NCBI GenBank assembly: GCA_014946745.1
Contig: JADCRD010000001.1
Location: forward strand, 2,974,427-3,038,426
From: Lysobacterales bacterium
GTDB taxonomy: Bacteria; Pseudomonadota; Gammaproteobacteria; Xanthomonadales; Xanthomonadaceae
Reading direction: 5' to 3'
Length of the DNA: 64,000 bases
Below the pieces are notes generated by a model. That model searched no databases. It worked only from the letters and a program-made list of their open reading frames with translations, and was not told where the DNA came from. A program made the position numbers and the translations under genes. Positions 48,298-57,426 of this stretch are shown here, piece by piece; the stretch's first letter is position 1, and every line of letters begins with the position of its first letter.

Positions 48298-48690
48298 TTA
48301 GTTGCGCTGCGGTCCAGCGCTCGAGGCGGGGATGGCGGCCGCGACCGCGAAGGTCACCAGCCCGACAACCACACCGAGCAGCAAGGGCAGCGGCGGCAGC
48401 CGCCACAGCCCGAACCCCAGCAGCAGGACAAATCCCACCACGAGAATCTTCATCACCAGACCCGCCACCAGACCGCCGAGCGCCTCGCTGGGGCTGGGTG
48501 CACGACCCGGAAAGGCGCGCCACCCAAGCAGCAAAGTGCCGGCCCCGAGTGCCGCTGACCCGAGCCCTGCAGCCACCGCCGCGAGCGGCGACACCAGCAG
48601 GAATGCGAATGCCAGCACGCATGCCATGACCAGCTGGGCCAGCGCACAGCGCCGCGCCAGACGTCGGCCGGAGGCCAGGGGTGAAGTCAC
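48298..48690 (-). CDS. atpI: ATP synthase-associated protein AtpI
   Basis: A frame of about 130 codons starts at GTG 48690; this start lies downstream of the inferred transcription start near 48738, while longer starts would be upstream of the promoter. It has four hydrophobic helices (LAQLVMACVLAFAFLLVSPL, VAAGLGSAALGAGTLLLGWR, LVAGLVMKILVVGFVLLLGF, LPLLLGVVVGLVTFAVAAAI), the layout of AtpI, which assists c-ring assembly and magnesium uptake. Sequence conservation in this family is low; position as first gene of the atp operon supports the call. Confidence 0.8.
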   Translation of the reverse strand: MTSPLASGRRLARRCALAQLVMACVLAFAFLLVSPLAAVAAGLGSAALGAGTLLLGWRAFPGRAPSPSEALGGLVAGLVMKILVVGFVLLLGFGLWRLPPLPLLLGVVVGLVTFAVAAAIPASSAGPQRN

Positions 48691-48744
48691 GGTTGCAACC
48701 TGTCTGCGTGAAAATCGGCACTGTCGGCCGACCAAAGCCGGCGA

Positions 48745-48774
48745 AGTATAGCAGTGCGGAAAATGGCCGGACAA
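48745..48774 (-). promoter_or_regulatory. sigma70-like promoter of the atp operon
   Basis: On the minus strand TTGTCC (48769-48774) and TATACT (48745-48750) are 18 bases apart, with TGC just before the -10 (extended -10). Transcription would start near 48738, giving a leader of about 48 bases before the atpI GTG. Confidence 0.7.
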
Positions 48775-49132
48775 CTCGCCCGAGGTCGACAAAGTCGGAG
48801 CCGGGCAGCGAAAACTCCGATATCTGGCCCGCTTCGGGCTGGACCGGGTCCACTCCAGCGAGCCAGATGCACGGGCTAACCCAGCGCGCGGCGGCGCTGC
48901 GAAGGCGTCCCATCGGGCTCGTTACGCCTGCCGGCCCAGGCTAGTGAGAAGCGCGCTTGGGGGCCTTAGAGAGGAGCTCGCACAGGGGCTGCGCTCGCGC
49001 GGCGGCCGCGGAGGCGACCAACTCCCTGCCTCGCCGGGCGTGCCCATGGGGCCTGATTCACCGGCACGCACACCCGGCCAGCACCTTGCGGGCCAACGGG
49101 GTGCCCAGTGCGGTGACGGACGGCTGCAGCGT
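48775..49132. other. gap upstream of the atp operon and downstream of the fructokinase
   Basis: Apart from the atp promoter at its left edge, I see no gene, repeat or clear terminator in this stretch. Confidence 0.4.
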
Positions 49133-50047
49133 TCAGCGAGTCAGGTCACCGAGCGCACTCGCCGCCAGCAAGAACGCCCCGCTGCGCCCCGAGCGTTCGC
49201 CCAAGCCTGGCGTGATCAGACAGGTCTCCGGCTGGAATCCGCTGCCGTCTGGATCGAAGTAGCCCGCGAGTTCGGCTGCCGCGACCGCGCGCACTTCGGG
49301 CAGCAGGCGCCTGTCCTCGAACACGCCGCCGCCCAGCAGCACGCGCTCGGCGCCCGTCAGTACCAGGGATGCGCAGAGCTGCCCGAGCGCATGAGCGACG
49401 ATCTCGATGCCAGCGTGCCCGTCCTCCAGCGCCACGAGGGGACTGCCGTAGCGGGCAAGAATCGCTGGGCCGCTGGCCACGCCCTCAAGACAATCGCCGT
49501 GGAAGGGGCAGGTTCCGGCAAAGCCGAGATCCAGCGGGTGTCGGCGCAGCTTCAGATGGCCCAGCTCGGGATGCAGGGCGCCGTGCACCGCCCGCCCATG
49601 CACGACCCAGCCCCCGCCGATGCCGGTGCCGACGGTGACATAGACCAGCGACTGGCAGCCCTGCCCTGCGCCCCAACGCGCCTCCGCCAGCGCGGCCGCA
49701 TTGACGTCGGTGTCGAGCGCGAAGGCGCAGCGTGGCCGCTCACGCAGCAGTCGACGCCAGTCCGTCCCCTGCCAACCGGGCTTGGGCGTGGCGAGCACGC
49801 ACGCGTAGTCCGGCGCCTGCGGGTGAACCCGCACCGGGCCGAAGGCAGCCACACCGATCGCTGCGATCGGGCCATGGGTGCGCTCAGCATCAACGAGAAC
49901 TCGCTCGATCGCCTCCAGGGTTTCGGGGCCAGCGCCGGTGGCCACGCGCGCGGAGTGCAGCACGCGATCGGGACCGTGGCCGACTTCCACCCAGCATTTG
50001 GTGCCGCCCGCTTCAATCGCCGCCAGCAGCGGCCCGGGCGCACTCAT
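49133..50047 (-). CDS. ROK-family fructokinase
   Basis: The 304-residue sugar kinase has the ATP-binding AAIEAGGTKCWVEVG near the start, DTDVNAAALAEARWGAG, VTVGTGIGGGWVVHGR, HPELGHLKLRRHP and the zinc motif CPFHGDCLEGVASGPA. These match the ROK fructokinase branch. It would phosphorylate the fructose released by the amylosucrase. The start codon overlaps the amylosucrase stop (ATGA), so it is the last gene of the TonB receptor-amylosucrase-kinase operon. Confidence 0.9.
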   Translation of the reverse strand: MSAPGPLLAAIEAGGTKCWVEVGHGPDRVLHSARVATGAGPETLEAIERVLVDAERTHGPIAAIGVAAFGPVRVHPQAPDYACVLATPKPGWQGTDWRRLLRERPRCAFALDTDVNAAALAEARWGAGQGCQSLVYVTVGTGIGGGWVVHGRAVHGALHPELGHLKLRRHPLDLGFAGTCPFHGDCLEGVASGPAILARYGSPLVALEDGHAGIEIVAHALGQLCASLVLTGAERVLLGGGVFEDRRLLPEVRAVAAAELAGYFDPDGSGFQPETCLITPGLGERSGRSGAFLLAASALGDLTR

Positions 50048-51873
50048 CCGAGGTCGTCCCGGCGATACCACTGGAACTGCAGCGGCGGCAGCACGTCCGA
50101 AGGCGCCTCGTTTCGCAGGGCCCGCCAGCGCCCCGTCGGCAGAGCGATGCGGGTGGACTCAGCGCCAAAGTTGAAGGCGGCTAGGAAACCCTCCCCGCTT
50201 CGCAGCAGCAACTGACCCGGCGATTCCGAGGGCACGCGGCGGCAGTGCACGCCAGCGCTCAACTCCGGCTGCTCGGCGCGCAGCGCAATCAAGGTCTGGA
50301 TCGCCGCCAGACAGCGCAGGCCGATCTCGTCCGCCTGCGGATGCTCCGGACCCGCCCAGGGCATCGGGGGACGATGCAACCAACGTCCCTCGTGGCAGCG
50401 CTGCGGATCGCTGCGCCAGCCCGCGTCGTTGTCGAGCGCGATCTCGTCGCCCATGTACAGCACCGGCAGACCGGGCAGAGAGAAGCTCAGCGCGTACATC
50501 AGCAGCAGGCGATCCAGCGCAGTCTGCAGCGCTTCGCTGTCGCCCAAGCGACGCGCCGCACTCAAGCCACACAGGGCCGCGGTCATGCCGTTGGTGCCGT
50601 GCGCATGCGCACCCGCTTCGCTTTGGAAGCTCTCGCCCCGGGCGAGGCTGCCGTCGGCGCCGGTGTAATGCTCCGCAATGCGGGCGAGGTCGATGCCCGC
50701 CCTCGCACACTCCGTGGCGAGCACCTGCCATCCGATGTCGTCGTGACAGCGCACGTAGTGCACCCACGCACACGCAGCAGGCAAGTCCGGCAAGGCGTCA
50801 ATGACCTGCGCTGGCACCTGCGTATCGCGCGCGGCAAGCGCTACCCATCCCGCGGCCATCCAGCTGCTGCAGTAGGCCAGCTGACACTCGCGCTCGGGGC
50901 GCGCAGGATCGGACAGACCGAAGTAGGCGGGCACTTCGGCCGTGGGGACAATCGCTTCCGCCTTCAGCAGCACGCCGGGCGCCACCCGATCGAGACCCGC
51001 GCGCAGAGCCTGGACGATCCAATGGGTCTCCGGTTCGTTCATGCAGCGCGTGCCTTGCCGCTTCCACAGGAAGGCCGTCGAGTCGAGCCGGAACACATCG
51101 ATGCCGCGGTTGGCCAAGCGCGTCATGGTCAGCAGCATCTCGCCGAAGACCTCGGGGTTCGACCAGTCGAGATCCCACTGGTAGGGGTAGAAGGTGGTCC
51201 ACACCCAGCTGTCCAGTGCGTCCACGCGGGTGAAGTTGCCCGGCGCGGTGCGCGGAAAGATCTGCGGCAGCGAAGCCTCCCAGCGCCGCACGGCATCGGC
51301 ACTCGGAAGCGTGCGATAGAACGCGCGGAAGCGTGGATCTCCCGCGCGCGCCGCCTGCGCCCAGGCGTGGTCATCGGCGGTGTGGTTCAGCACCAGGTCC
51401 GCGCAGAGGCGGATGTCCGCGCGGCGAAGGGCGCGGGTCAGCGCAAGCAGGTCCTCGTCGCTGCCGATCCGGGGATCCACACGCTCGTAGTCGCGGACCG
51501 CAAAGCCGCCATCGTTGTCGCCCTCTCGCGGCAGCGTGAAAGGCAGCAGATGCAGGTAGCCCACACCGAGTCGCTGCAGGTACGGGATACGCTCGATCAC
51601 CCCGCGCAGGCTGCCACCGAAGCGATCCACATACGCGCAGTAGCCGATGCCCGCCGGTCCGACTGCAGCGTCTTCCGCTCGTCGGGCATCCAGCGACCGC
51701 AGCTCAGGCGAACGGTCCGCTCGCAGCGACTGCAGCTGCGCCTCAAGCGCCCGCATCCAGGCGTTGAAGCCCGGATGCGATCCATAGAGTCGCTGCAACC
51801 GCTCGCGCAGCGCATTGCCCTGCGGGGCCTGCTTGGGCACCGTCAGCGGCGTCTGTGGAGTGTCACCGGCCAT
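50044..51873 (-). CDS. amylosucrase / sucrose hydrolase (GH13)
   Basis: The 609-residue GH13 enzyme resembles amylosucrase and the Xanthomonas sucrose hydrolase. It has the N-terminal helical domain (about 1-75), then the barrel with YCAYVDRFGGSLRGVIERIP, nucleophile Asp264 in DVFRLDSTAFLWKRQGT, acid/base Glu306 in LLKAEAIVP, and His377-Asp378 in YVRCHDDIGW. It splits sucrose, giving fructose plus glucose or an alpha-glucan. There is no signal peptide, so it is cytoplasmic. The Arg and active-site loops that separate hydrolase from polymerase were not resolved by eye. The ATG overlaps the TonB receptor stop by one base. Confidence 0.9.
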   Translation of the reverse strand: MAGDTPQTPLTVPKQAPQGNALRERLQRLYGSHPGFNAWMRALEAQLQSLRADRSPELRSLDARRAEDAAVGPAGIGYCAYVDRFGGSLRGVIERIPYLQRLGVGYLHLLPFTLPREGDNDGGFAVRDYERVDPRIGSDEDLLALTRALRRADIRLCADLVLNHTADDHAWAQAARAGDPRFRAFYRTLPSADAVRRWEASLPQIFPRTAPGNFTRVDALDSWVWTTFYPYQWDLDWSNPEVFGEMLLTMTRLANRGIDVFRLDSTAFLWKRQGTRCMNEPETHWIVQALRAGLDRVAPGVLLKAEAIVPTAEVPAYFGLSDPARPERECQLAYCSSWMAAGWVALAARDTQVPAQVIDALPDLPAACAWVHYVRCHDDIGWQVLATECARAGIDLARIAEHYTGADGSLARGESFQSEAGAHAHGTNGMTAALCGLSAARRLGDSEALQTALDRLLLMYALSFSLPGLPVLYMGDEIALDNDAGWRSDPQRCHEGRWLHRPPMPWAGPEHPQADEIGLRCLAAIQTLIALRAEQPELSAGVHCRRVPSESPGQLLLRSGEGFLAAFNFGAESTRIALPTGRWRALRNEAPSDVLPPLQFQWYRRDDLG

Positions 51874-54359
51874 CAGAACGCGTACCGCAGGACAAGGTTG
51901 GCGGTGCGACCGTTGATCGAGCGCGCGCGCAGGATGTTGTCCTGGCCTTCGACGATCGCCCCCTCTTCGACTTCGGTCAGACCAAGGGTGTCGAACAGGT
52001 TGTTGACGCTCACGCCCAGGCTCAGCCCGTCGCGCAGCTCGTACTCACCGAACAGGTTGACCTGGGTGTAGCCGGGCATGACCAGCACGTTGTTGTCTTG
52101 CGCATAGGCGTCGGTGGTGCCGATCAGATTCAGCCCGGCCAACCAGCGTTCGCCGGCGTAGCTGCCGGTGAACTGGTAGATGGCACGCGCCTGGCGACGC
52201 GGACGGTTGCCCTCGAACTGCGGCGTGATCGCATCGCGGCTGATCTCGGCGTCGGTCAGGGTCAGGCCGCCGCTCAGCGCGATCGGCCCGCTGTACCAGG
52301 CAGCCTCGAACTCGACGCCGTTGGCGGTGTAGACGCGGTCGAGGAAGCGCTGGCTGGTGGCCTCGAAGTTCTGCTCTTCGGTCTCGGCGCGGAACGCGGT
52401 GACGAACAGGTTGAGCGGGCCGCTGCGGTACTTCAGGCCGAACTCCAGCTGGTTGACCAGATCGATCGCGTCCTGGCTGCGCACCGAACCATCGGCGGCG
52501 ACCACGCCGAACAGCAGCCGATCGGCGTTGGCGCGGCCACCGCGGCTGATGCGGGCGAAAGCGCCGAGATCCTCATTGAGCAGATAGTTCGCGCCCGCCG
52601 AGTACGAGGTGTAGCGCCAGTCGTAGTTGACCGGCTGACGCACCGCGCTTATCACCGACACGCTGCGCTCGTTGGCGCTGATCACGCCGTTGCCGTCGAC
52701 GTCGAAGTTCTCGCGCTGCACGCTGCCCGCATAGCTGCCGCGGGCCTTGCCGCTGTCGCGGCGCAGGCTCAGGTCGAAGTCCCAGGCGCCCAGACTGTGG
52801 GTGAACGCGAGGTAAGGCGCCTCGACGCTGTAGTCGGTGTCGTAGCTGCGCGTGCAGCAGTTGCCCCAGAACGGCACCCCGTAGGCGTAGAGCCCGCCCT
52901 GCGAGAAGACCGTGCCATTGGCGCCGATGACATTCAGCAGGGCCGCGTTGTCACCCTTGAGCTCCAGCGCATAGGAGTTCCACAGCCAGTCCATGTCGAT
53001 GCTCTGGCGCGACACGTACAGGCCGCCCTTGAGGCTGGCCTCGCCGCCGCCGAGGGCGAACGCGCGGGTCAGCTGCAAATCGTTCTGGGCATTGCCGAAG
53101 TCGTTGATCTCGACGTCGAACAGATGGATGCGCAGCGCTTGGCCGCTGAAGGTCTGGCCAGCCTGTGGCCCATTGGCATAGACCAGACGCGCGCCCGCGC
53201 CGCCGATCGATGCGGCGAGCGCTGCGGCGCCGCTGGCCTCGGCGGGGAAGGGCGAGATGAAGCGGCCGCTGTTGTCGGCGATGCGGAAGCGGTTCAGCAC
53301 CGACCAGTCGCCGCCGAGATCGAAGGCGAACTCGGCGCCGAAAGCGGTGGACTGGGGACGCATGCCATCGGCGATGTCGGATCGGCGTCGGTTGTTCTCG
53401 CCATCGAGACCGAAGTTCGAAAGGAAGAAGGCGGAATGCGGGGTGTCGCTGCGCGGATCGAAACCCGGCAGGCTGCCGAGGTCGGGATCACTGTTGCGGC
53501 CGCTCGCGCGCACCGGCATCGGCAGATAGCCGATCGCGCGGTCGTCCAGACGCTTGAAGTAGACACGCGCGTAGCCCTGCTCGAACTGTCGGGTCAGGTT
53601 GCCCTTGATCTGGCCGCCGGACTCACCGTCGTAGCCGGCGCGACGCACGCCCTCGCCCTGGCGCCAGAAGCCACCGATATGGAAGTTCCAGCCGTCGCCG
53701 ACGGGTGCTCCGTACTCGAAATCGGTGCGCAGGTTGTCGTAGCCCAGGCCGTAGTTCAGCGCCACCGAACCGCCGGCGTACTCGCCGGTCTTGCTGATCA
53801 GGTTGATCACGCCGCCGGGCGAGTTGCTGGCGAAGGTCGAGGCGCTGCCGCCGCGCACAGCTTCGATACGGTCGAGCGTGGCGTCGGCGCGCAGGAAGAT
53901 GTCGGCGTTGCCGAAGGCGATGTCGCCGAACTCCATCACCGGCAGACCGTCCTCATGCAGCTGCAGGAACTTGGCGCCGCCGGCGGCCACGGGCAGGCCG
54001 CGCACGGCGATGTTGGCATTGCCCTCGCCGCCCGTGCTCTCCGAACGCACGCCAGGCAGGTTGCGGAAGATCTCGGCGGTGCTGCGCGGCGCCGATTCGC
54101 CGATCGCCTCCACGCCGAGCGTGCTGACCGAGTTGCTGGCCCGCATCTTCGAGATGGGCAGGGCCGCGGCGGTGACCACCACCTGATCCAGATTGAGGCC
54201 GCGCTCGTCCTCGGCGGCCTGTTCGGCGTTCTCGTTCGCCGGGGCGTCTTGGGCAGACACCTGCAGACCGCAACAGGCAAGACCAATGGCCAGCGCCAGC
54301 GGATGCAAGCCGCGCTGAGTGGAATCGACGCGACGCGTGGTTCGACGTGTGCTGTTCAT
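51873..54359 (-). CDS. TonB-dependent receptor, probably for sucrose
   Basis: The 828-residue protein starts after GGGAGGGAAC. It has a signal peptide (cut near Ala36), TonB box LDQVVVTA (57-64), a plug domain (NLPGVRSESTGGEGNANIAV, DRIEAVRGGSASTFASNSPG, GVINLISKTG) and a 22-strand barrel ending in LVLRYAF. It energises uptake across the outer membrane. Coupling to an amylosucrase and fructokinase makes sucrose the likely ligand, as for SuxA of Xanthomonas campestris. It is divergent from the symporter, with the palindromic operator between. Confidence 0.9.
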   Translation of the reverse strand: MNSTRRTTRRVDSTQRGLHPLALAIGLACCGLQVSAQDAPANENAEQAAEDERGLNLDQVVVTAAALPISKMRASNSVSTLGVEAIGESAPRSTAEIFRNLPGVRSESTGGEGNANIAVRGLPVAAGGAKFLQLHEDGLPVMEFGDIAFGNADIFLRADATLDRIEAVRGGSASTFASNSPGGVINLISKTGEYAGGSVALNYGLGYDNLRTDFEYGAPVGDGWNFHIGGFWRQGEGVRRAGYDGESGGQIKGNLTRQFEQGYARVYFKRLDDRAIGYLPMPVRASGRNSDPDLGSLPGFDPRSDTPHSAFFLSNFGLDGENNRRRSDIADGMRPQSTAFGAEFAFDLGGDWSVLNRFRIADNSGRFISPFPAEASGAAALAASIGGAGARLVYANGPQAGQTFSGQALRIHLFDVEINDFGNAQNDLQLTRAFALGGGEASLKGGLYVSRQSIDMDWLWNSYALELKGDNAALLNVIGANGTVFSQGGLYAYGVPFWGNCCTRSYDTDYSVEAPYLAFTHSLGAWDFDLSLRRDSGKARGSYAGSVQRENFDVDGNGVISANERSVSVISAVRQPVNYDWRYTSYSAGANYLLNEDLGAFARISRGGRANADRLLFGVVAADGSVRSQDAIDLVNQLEFGLKYRSGPLNLFVTAFRAETEEQNFEATSQRFLDRVYTANGVEFEAAWYSGPIALSGGLTLTDAEISRDAITPQFEGNRPRRQARAIYQFTGSYAGERWLAGLNLIGTTDAYAQDNNVLVMPGYTQVNLFGEYELRDGLSLGVSVNNLFDTLGLTEVEEGAIVEGQDNILRARSINGRTANLVLRYAF

Positions 54360-54483
54360 GCGTTCCCTCCCCAGGGATGTATGGATGCTCGGCTGAGCCG
54401 GTCTCGCCCCATCTTCCTACGGCGCGTCTGTGCAGGCCTGCAGCGGACGATGTGGCGCCCGAGGCCGACCTTCTACGCCGCTC

Positions 54484-54497
54484 TGCAATCGATTGCA
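54484..54497. promoter_or_regulatory. probable LacI-family operator
   Basis: TGCAATCGATTGCA is a perfect 14-base palindrome with the central CG typical of LacI-family operators. It lies 125 bases before the TonB receptor start and 79 before the symporter start, so one site could control both directions. The LacI-type gene is at 56182. Confidence 0.75.
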
Positions 54498-54575
54498 ATA
54501 CGCAGCGCAGAATGCAGGACTCACCCGCTCGGCCTAGCATGCAGACCCACCACCCACAGCAGCGGAAGCCAGCGC

Positions 54576-56171
54576 ATGCCAAGCCCGTTCACTGCCGGAC
54601 TGTCTGCCCTCGACGTCGCCATCATCGTCGCGTACCTGCTGGGTGTGATCGCTCTGGGCCTGTACGTCTCGCGACGCCGCAGCAGCACCGACGACTTTTT
54701 CCTGGCTTCGCGCGATTCCACCTGGCCGGTGATCGGCTTCGCCCTTCTGGCTTCGAACATTTCCTCCACCACTCTGGTTGGGCTGGCCGGCGCGGCCTAC
54801 GCGATCGGCATCTCGGTCTACAACTACGAATGGATGGCCACCGTCGTGCTGGCCTTCTTCTGCGTGTTTCTGCTGCCCTTCCTGCTGCGCTCGCAGGTCT
54901 ACACCATGCCGGAGTACCTGGAGCGTCGCTACGACCGCCGCTCACGGCTGGCATTTTCCGGATTGACGGTGTTCCTGAACGTGGTGGTCGACACCGCTGG
55001 CGCGCTGTACGGCGGCGCGCTGCTATTCAAGCTCGCGTTTCCGGACGTACCGCTGTGGCAGATCGTTGCCGTGCTGGCGCTCTCGGCCGGCATCTACACC
55101 TTGGTCGGCGGCCTGCGCGCGGTGATGGTCACGGAAACTGTGCAGGCCGTGCTGCTGCTGGTGGCCTCTCTGGTGATCAGCGTGTTCGCGTTCGACGCCG
55201 TCGGCGGCTGGGACGCGCTGATGGCGCAGATCGCCCCCGAGAAGCTGTCGCTGATCCGGCCGATGGACGACCCCGGCGTGCCCTGGCACGGCCTGCTGCT
55301 GGGCGTGCCCCTGCTGGGCTTCTACTTCTGGTGCACCAACCAGTTCATGGTCCAGCGCGTGCTGAGCGCACGCAATCTCAATCACGGCCGCTGGGGCAGC
55401 CTATTCGCCGGCCTGCTCAAGCTGCCGGTGCTGTATCTGATGGTGCTGCCGGGTACCTGCGCGATCCTGCTCTACCCCCAGCTGTCCTCGCCCGACCTGG
55501 TCTACCCCACCCTGCTGTTCGATCTGCTGCCGGCCGGCCTGCTGGGCCTTGTGGTCGCCGGCTTTCTCGCTGCGATCATGTCGTCGATCGCCTCGACCTT
55601 CAATTCGGCGGCGACGCTGGTAACCATGGACTTCGTGCGGCCGCTGCGGCCGCAGGCCAGCGACGCCAGCCTGGTGCGCACCGGCCGCATCACCACCCTG
55701 GTGTTCATGGTCGTCGCCGTGCTGTGGGCGCCGCAGATCGAGCGCTTCGGCTCGCTCTGGCAGTACCTGCAGGCGGTGCTGGCCTACGCGGTGCCGCCGA
55801 TCGTGGCGCTGTTCGTGGTCGGCATGTTCTCGCGCCGCGCCAACGCCACCGGCGCGTTCGCCACGCTCATTGCTGGCGCCCTGGGCGGTGCCGTTTTGTT
55901 CTATCTCAACGTGCTGGCCGCAGAGCCGATCGGCCTGCACTTCCTGCTGGTGGCGCCGATCCTGTTCGCGCTGTGCACCGTCACCCATCTGGTCGCCAGC
56001 CGATTCGCCGAGGCGCCCAGCCGCGAAGCCCTGGCGCCGCTGCTGTGGACACCTGCGGCCTTCCGCGCCGAAAGCGAAGAGCTGCGCGTGCTGCCGCTGT
56101 GGCAGAACTACCGCGTGCAGGCCATCGCCCTGCTTGCCCTGACGGCGGCCATCGTCTGGAGCTTCCGCTGA
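54576..56171 (+). CDS. sodium/solute symporter (SSS family), probable sugar carrier
   Basis: The 531-residue protein starts at MPSPFTAGLS after GGAAG; longer in-frame starts would run through the receptor gene. It has 13-14 membrane helices and SSS motifs (FFLASRDSTWPVIGFALLAS, NISSTTLVGLAGAAYAIG, GGLRAVMVTETVQAVLLLVA, GFLAAIMSSIASTFNSAATL). Members of this SGLT-like branch move sugars with sodium. Here it stands where the Xanthomonas sux locus has an MFS carrier, suggesting sucrose uptake across the inner membrane. The substrate is inferred from neighbours only. It converges on the LacI gene with a 10-base gap. Confidence 0.88.
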   Translation: MPSPFTAGLSALDVAIIVAYLLGVIALGLYVSRRRSSTDDFFLASRDSTWPVIGFALLASNISSTTLVGLAGAAYAIGISVYNYEWMATVVLAFFCVFLLPFLLRSQVYTMPEYLERRYDRRSRLAFSGLTVFLNVVVDTAGALYGGALLFKLAFPDVPLWQIVAVLALSAGIYTLVGGLRAVMVTETVQAVLLLVASLVISVFAFDAVGGWDALMAQIAPEKLSLIRPMDDPGVPWHGLLLGVPLLGFYFWCTNQFMVQRVLSARNLNHGRWGSLFAGLLKLPVLYLMVLPGTCAILLYPQLSSPDLVYPTLLFDLLPAGLLGLVVAGFLAAIMSSIASTFNSAATLVTMDFVRPLRPQASDASLVRTGRITTLVFMVVAVLWAPQIERFGSLWQYLQAVLAYAVPPIVALFVVGMFSRRANATGAFATLIAGALGGAVLFYLNVLAAEPIGLHFLLVAPILFALCTVTHLVASRFAEAPSREALAPLLWTPAAFRAESEELRVLPLWQNYRVQAIALLALTAAIVWSFR

Positions 56172-56181
56172 ACGCTCCGCC

Positions 56182-57219
56182 TCAGGCCGAAGCCCGCACC
56201 ACCAGCACGGGCGCCATCTGCACAGAGTCCGCACAGTCGCAGCGCCCCTCCAGGATCATCTCGACCAGCAGATGCGCGGCGCGCGCGATGTCCTGCCGGA
56301 TCGTGGTCAAGGGCGGCAAGGTGTGGCGGGCCAGCTCGACATCGTCAAAGCCCACCACGGCCACATCCTCAGGCACACGTCGGCCGGCCTCCGCCAGGGC
56401 ACGCAGCGCACTGGTGGCGATCACGTCCGAGGCCGCGAACACCGCGTCGAACTGCAGTCCCTTGGCCAGCGCCTTGGAAATCGCCGAGTACGCATCGTCG
56501 GCGCTGAAGCGCGTGCGGATGCGCAGCGCGGCCTCGGGCTTCACCCCCGCGGCCTTCAGAGCCTGCAGGTAGCCCTGATGACGCAGACCGATCTCGGGCA
56601 GACGCTCGTCGCCGAGAAAAGCGATGCGGCGGCGCCCCTGCGACAGCAGATGTCGGGTCGCCATCGCCCCGCCCACGGTGTTGTCGCAGCCGACGGAGGC
56701 ATAGGCCTGATCAGGCAGTCGGCCACCCCAGACCACCAGCGGTCGTCCACGCTTGGCGGCCGCGTTGATGGTCGAGTGCTCATGGCTCTGGCCGATCAGG
56801 ATCACTCCGTCGGCGCGGCCCGGCTGCAGGAAGCGATCGATCCAGTCATCCTCGTGCACCGGCACCTTCGACAGCAGCATGCTGTAGCCGCGCTCGGCCA
56901 GCGCATCGGCGATGTGCGCCAGCATGCTCATCAGGAACGGGTCGGACAGCGACTGGCTGGCCTCGTGCACCAGCGGCACCGCCACCGCAATCGTGCGAGA
57001 GCGCTGCACGCGCAGGCTCTGCGCCACCGGGTTGATCGAGTAGCCCATCTTCTTGGCAAGCGCCTGGATGCGCTTGCGGGTGTCCGCGGACACCAGCGGG
57101 TTGTCGGCCAGCGCGCGGGAGACGGTGGACTCGGCGACACCGGCACGGCGGGCGACGTCGGACATGGTCAGTGCGGGCGGCACGCCGCCACTGCGAGGTT
57201 TTGCTTTGCTTGAGCTCAT
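56182..57219 (-). CDS. LacI-family transcriptional regulator (SuxR-like)
   Basis: The 345-residue protein has a LacI helix-turn-helix (MSDVARRAGVAESTVSRALA) and hinge (INPVAQSLRVQRSRTIAVAV), then a periplasmic-binding-protein-like sensor with DGVILIGQSHEHSTI, VGCDNTVGGAMATRHLLSQG and VAVVGFDDVELARHTLPPLT. It should bind the palindrome at 54484 and repress the sucrose genes in the absence of an inducer. The start MSSSKAK is chosen to keep the HTH near the N-terminus; the ribosome site is weak. Confidence 0.88.
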   Translation of the reverse strand: MSSSKAKPRSGGVPPALTMSDVARRAGVAESTVSRALADNPLVSADTRKRIQALAKKMGYSINPVAQSLRVQRSRTIAVAVPLVHEASQSLSDPFLMSMLAHIADALAERGYSMLLSKVPVHEDDWIDRFLQPGRADGVILIGQSHEHSTINAAAKRGRPLVVWGGRLPDQAYASVGCDNTVGGAMATRHLLSQGRRRIAFLGDERLPEIGLRHQGYLQALKAAGVKPEAALRIRTRFSADDAYSAISKALAKGLQFDAVFAASDVIATSALRALAEAGRRVPEDVAVVGFDDVELARHTLPPLTTIRQDIARAAHLLVEMILEGRCDCADSVQMAPVLVVRASA

Positions 57220-57426
57220 GCGCCAAGGATGCCCCTCGCGCGGCCCGAGAGCCAGCTTCAAGCGAGCTGGATTGCGCCAATCGCGAGGTGATCCACGTTT
57301 ACGGGCTCAGCGCGCGTCAGGGAGTCTTCGCCCACAGCGACGCGAACGCCGCGCTGCGCCCGCGCGCGCGTGCCGAAAGCGCGCGCCGGGTCCGTAAGCT
57401 CGCCCTTCGCGGCGCAGCGCCGGGCC

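Noticed and set aside
51855-54575. Long in-frame 5' extension of the symporter frame
   Set aside because: It runs antisense through the whole TonB receptor gene; the symporter itself starts at 54576 with a ribosome site and proper first helix.
54360-54575. Sigma70 promoters for the receptor and symporter genes
   Set aside because: Several partial -35/-10 matches exist around the palindrome but none has acceptable spacing and both elements.
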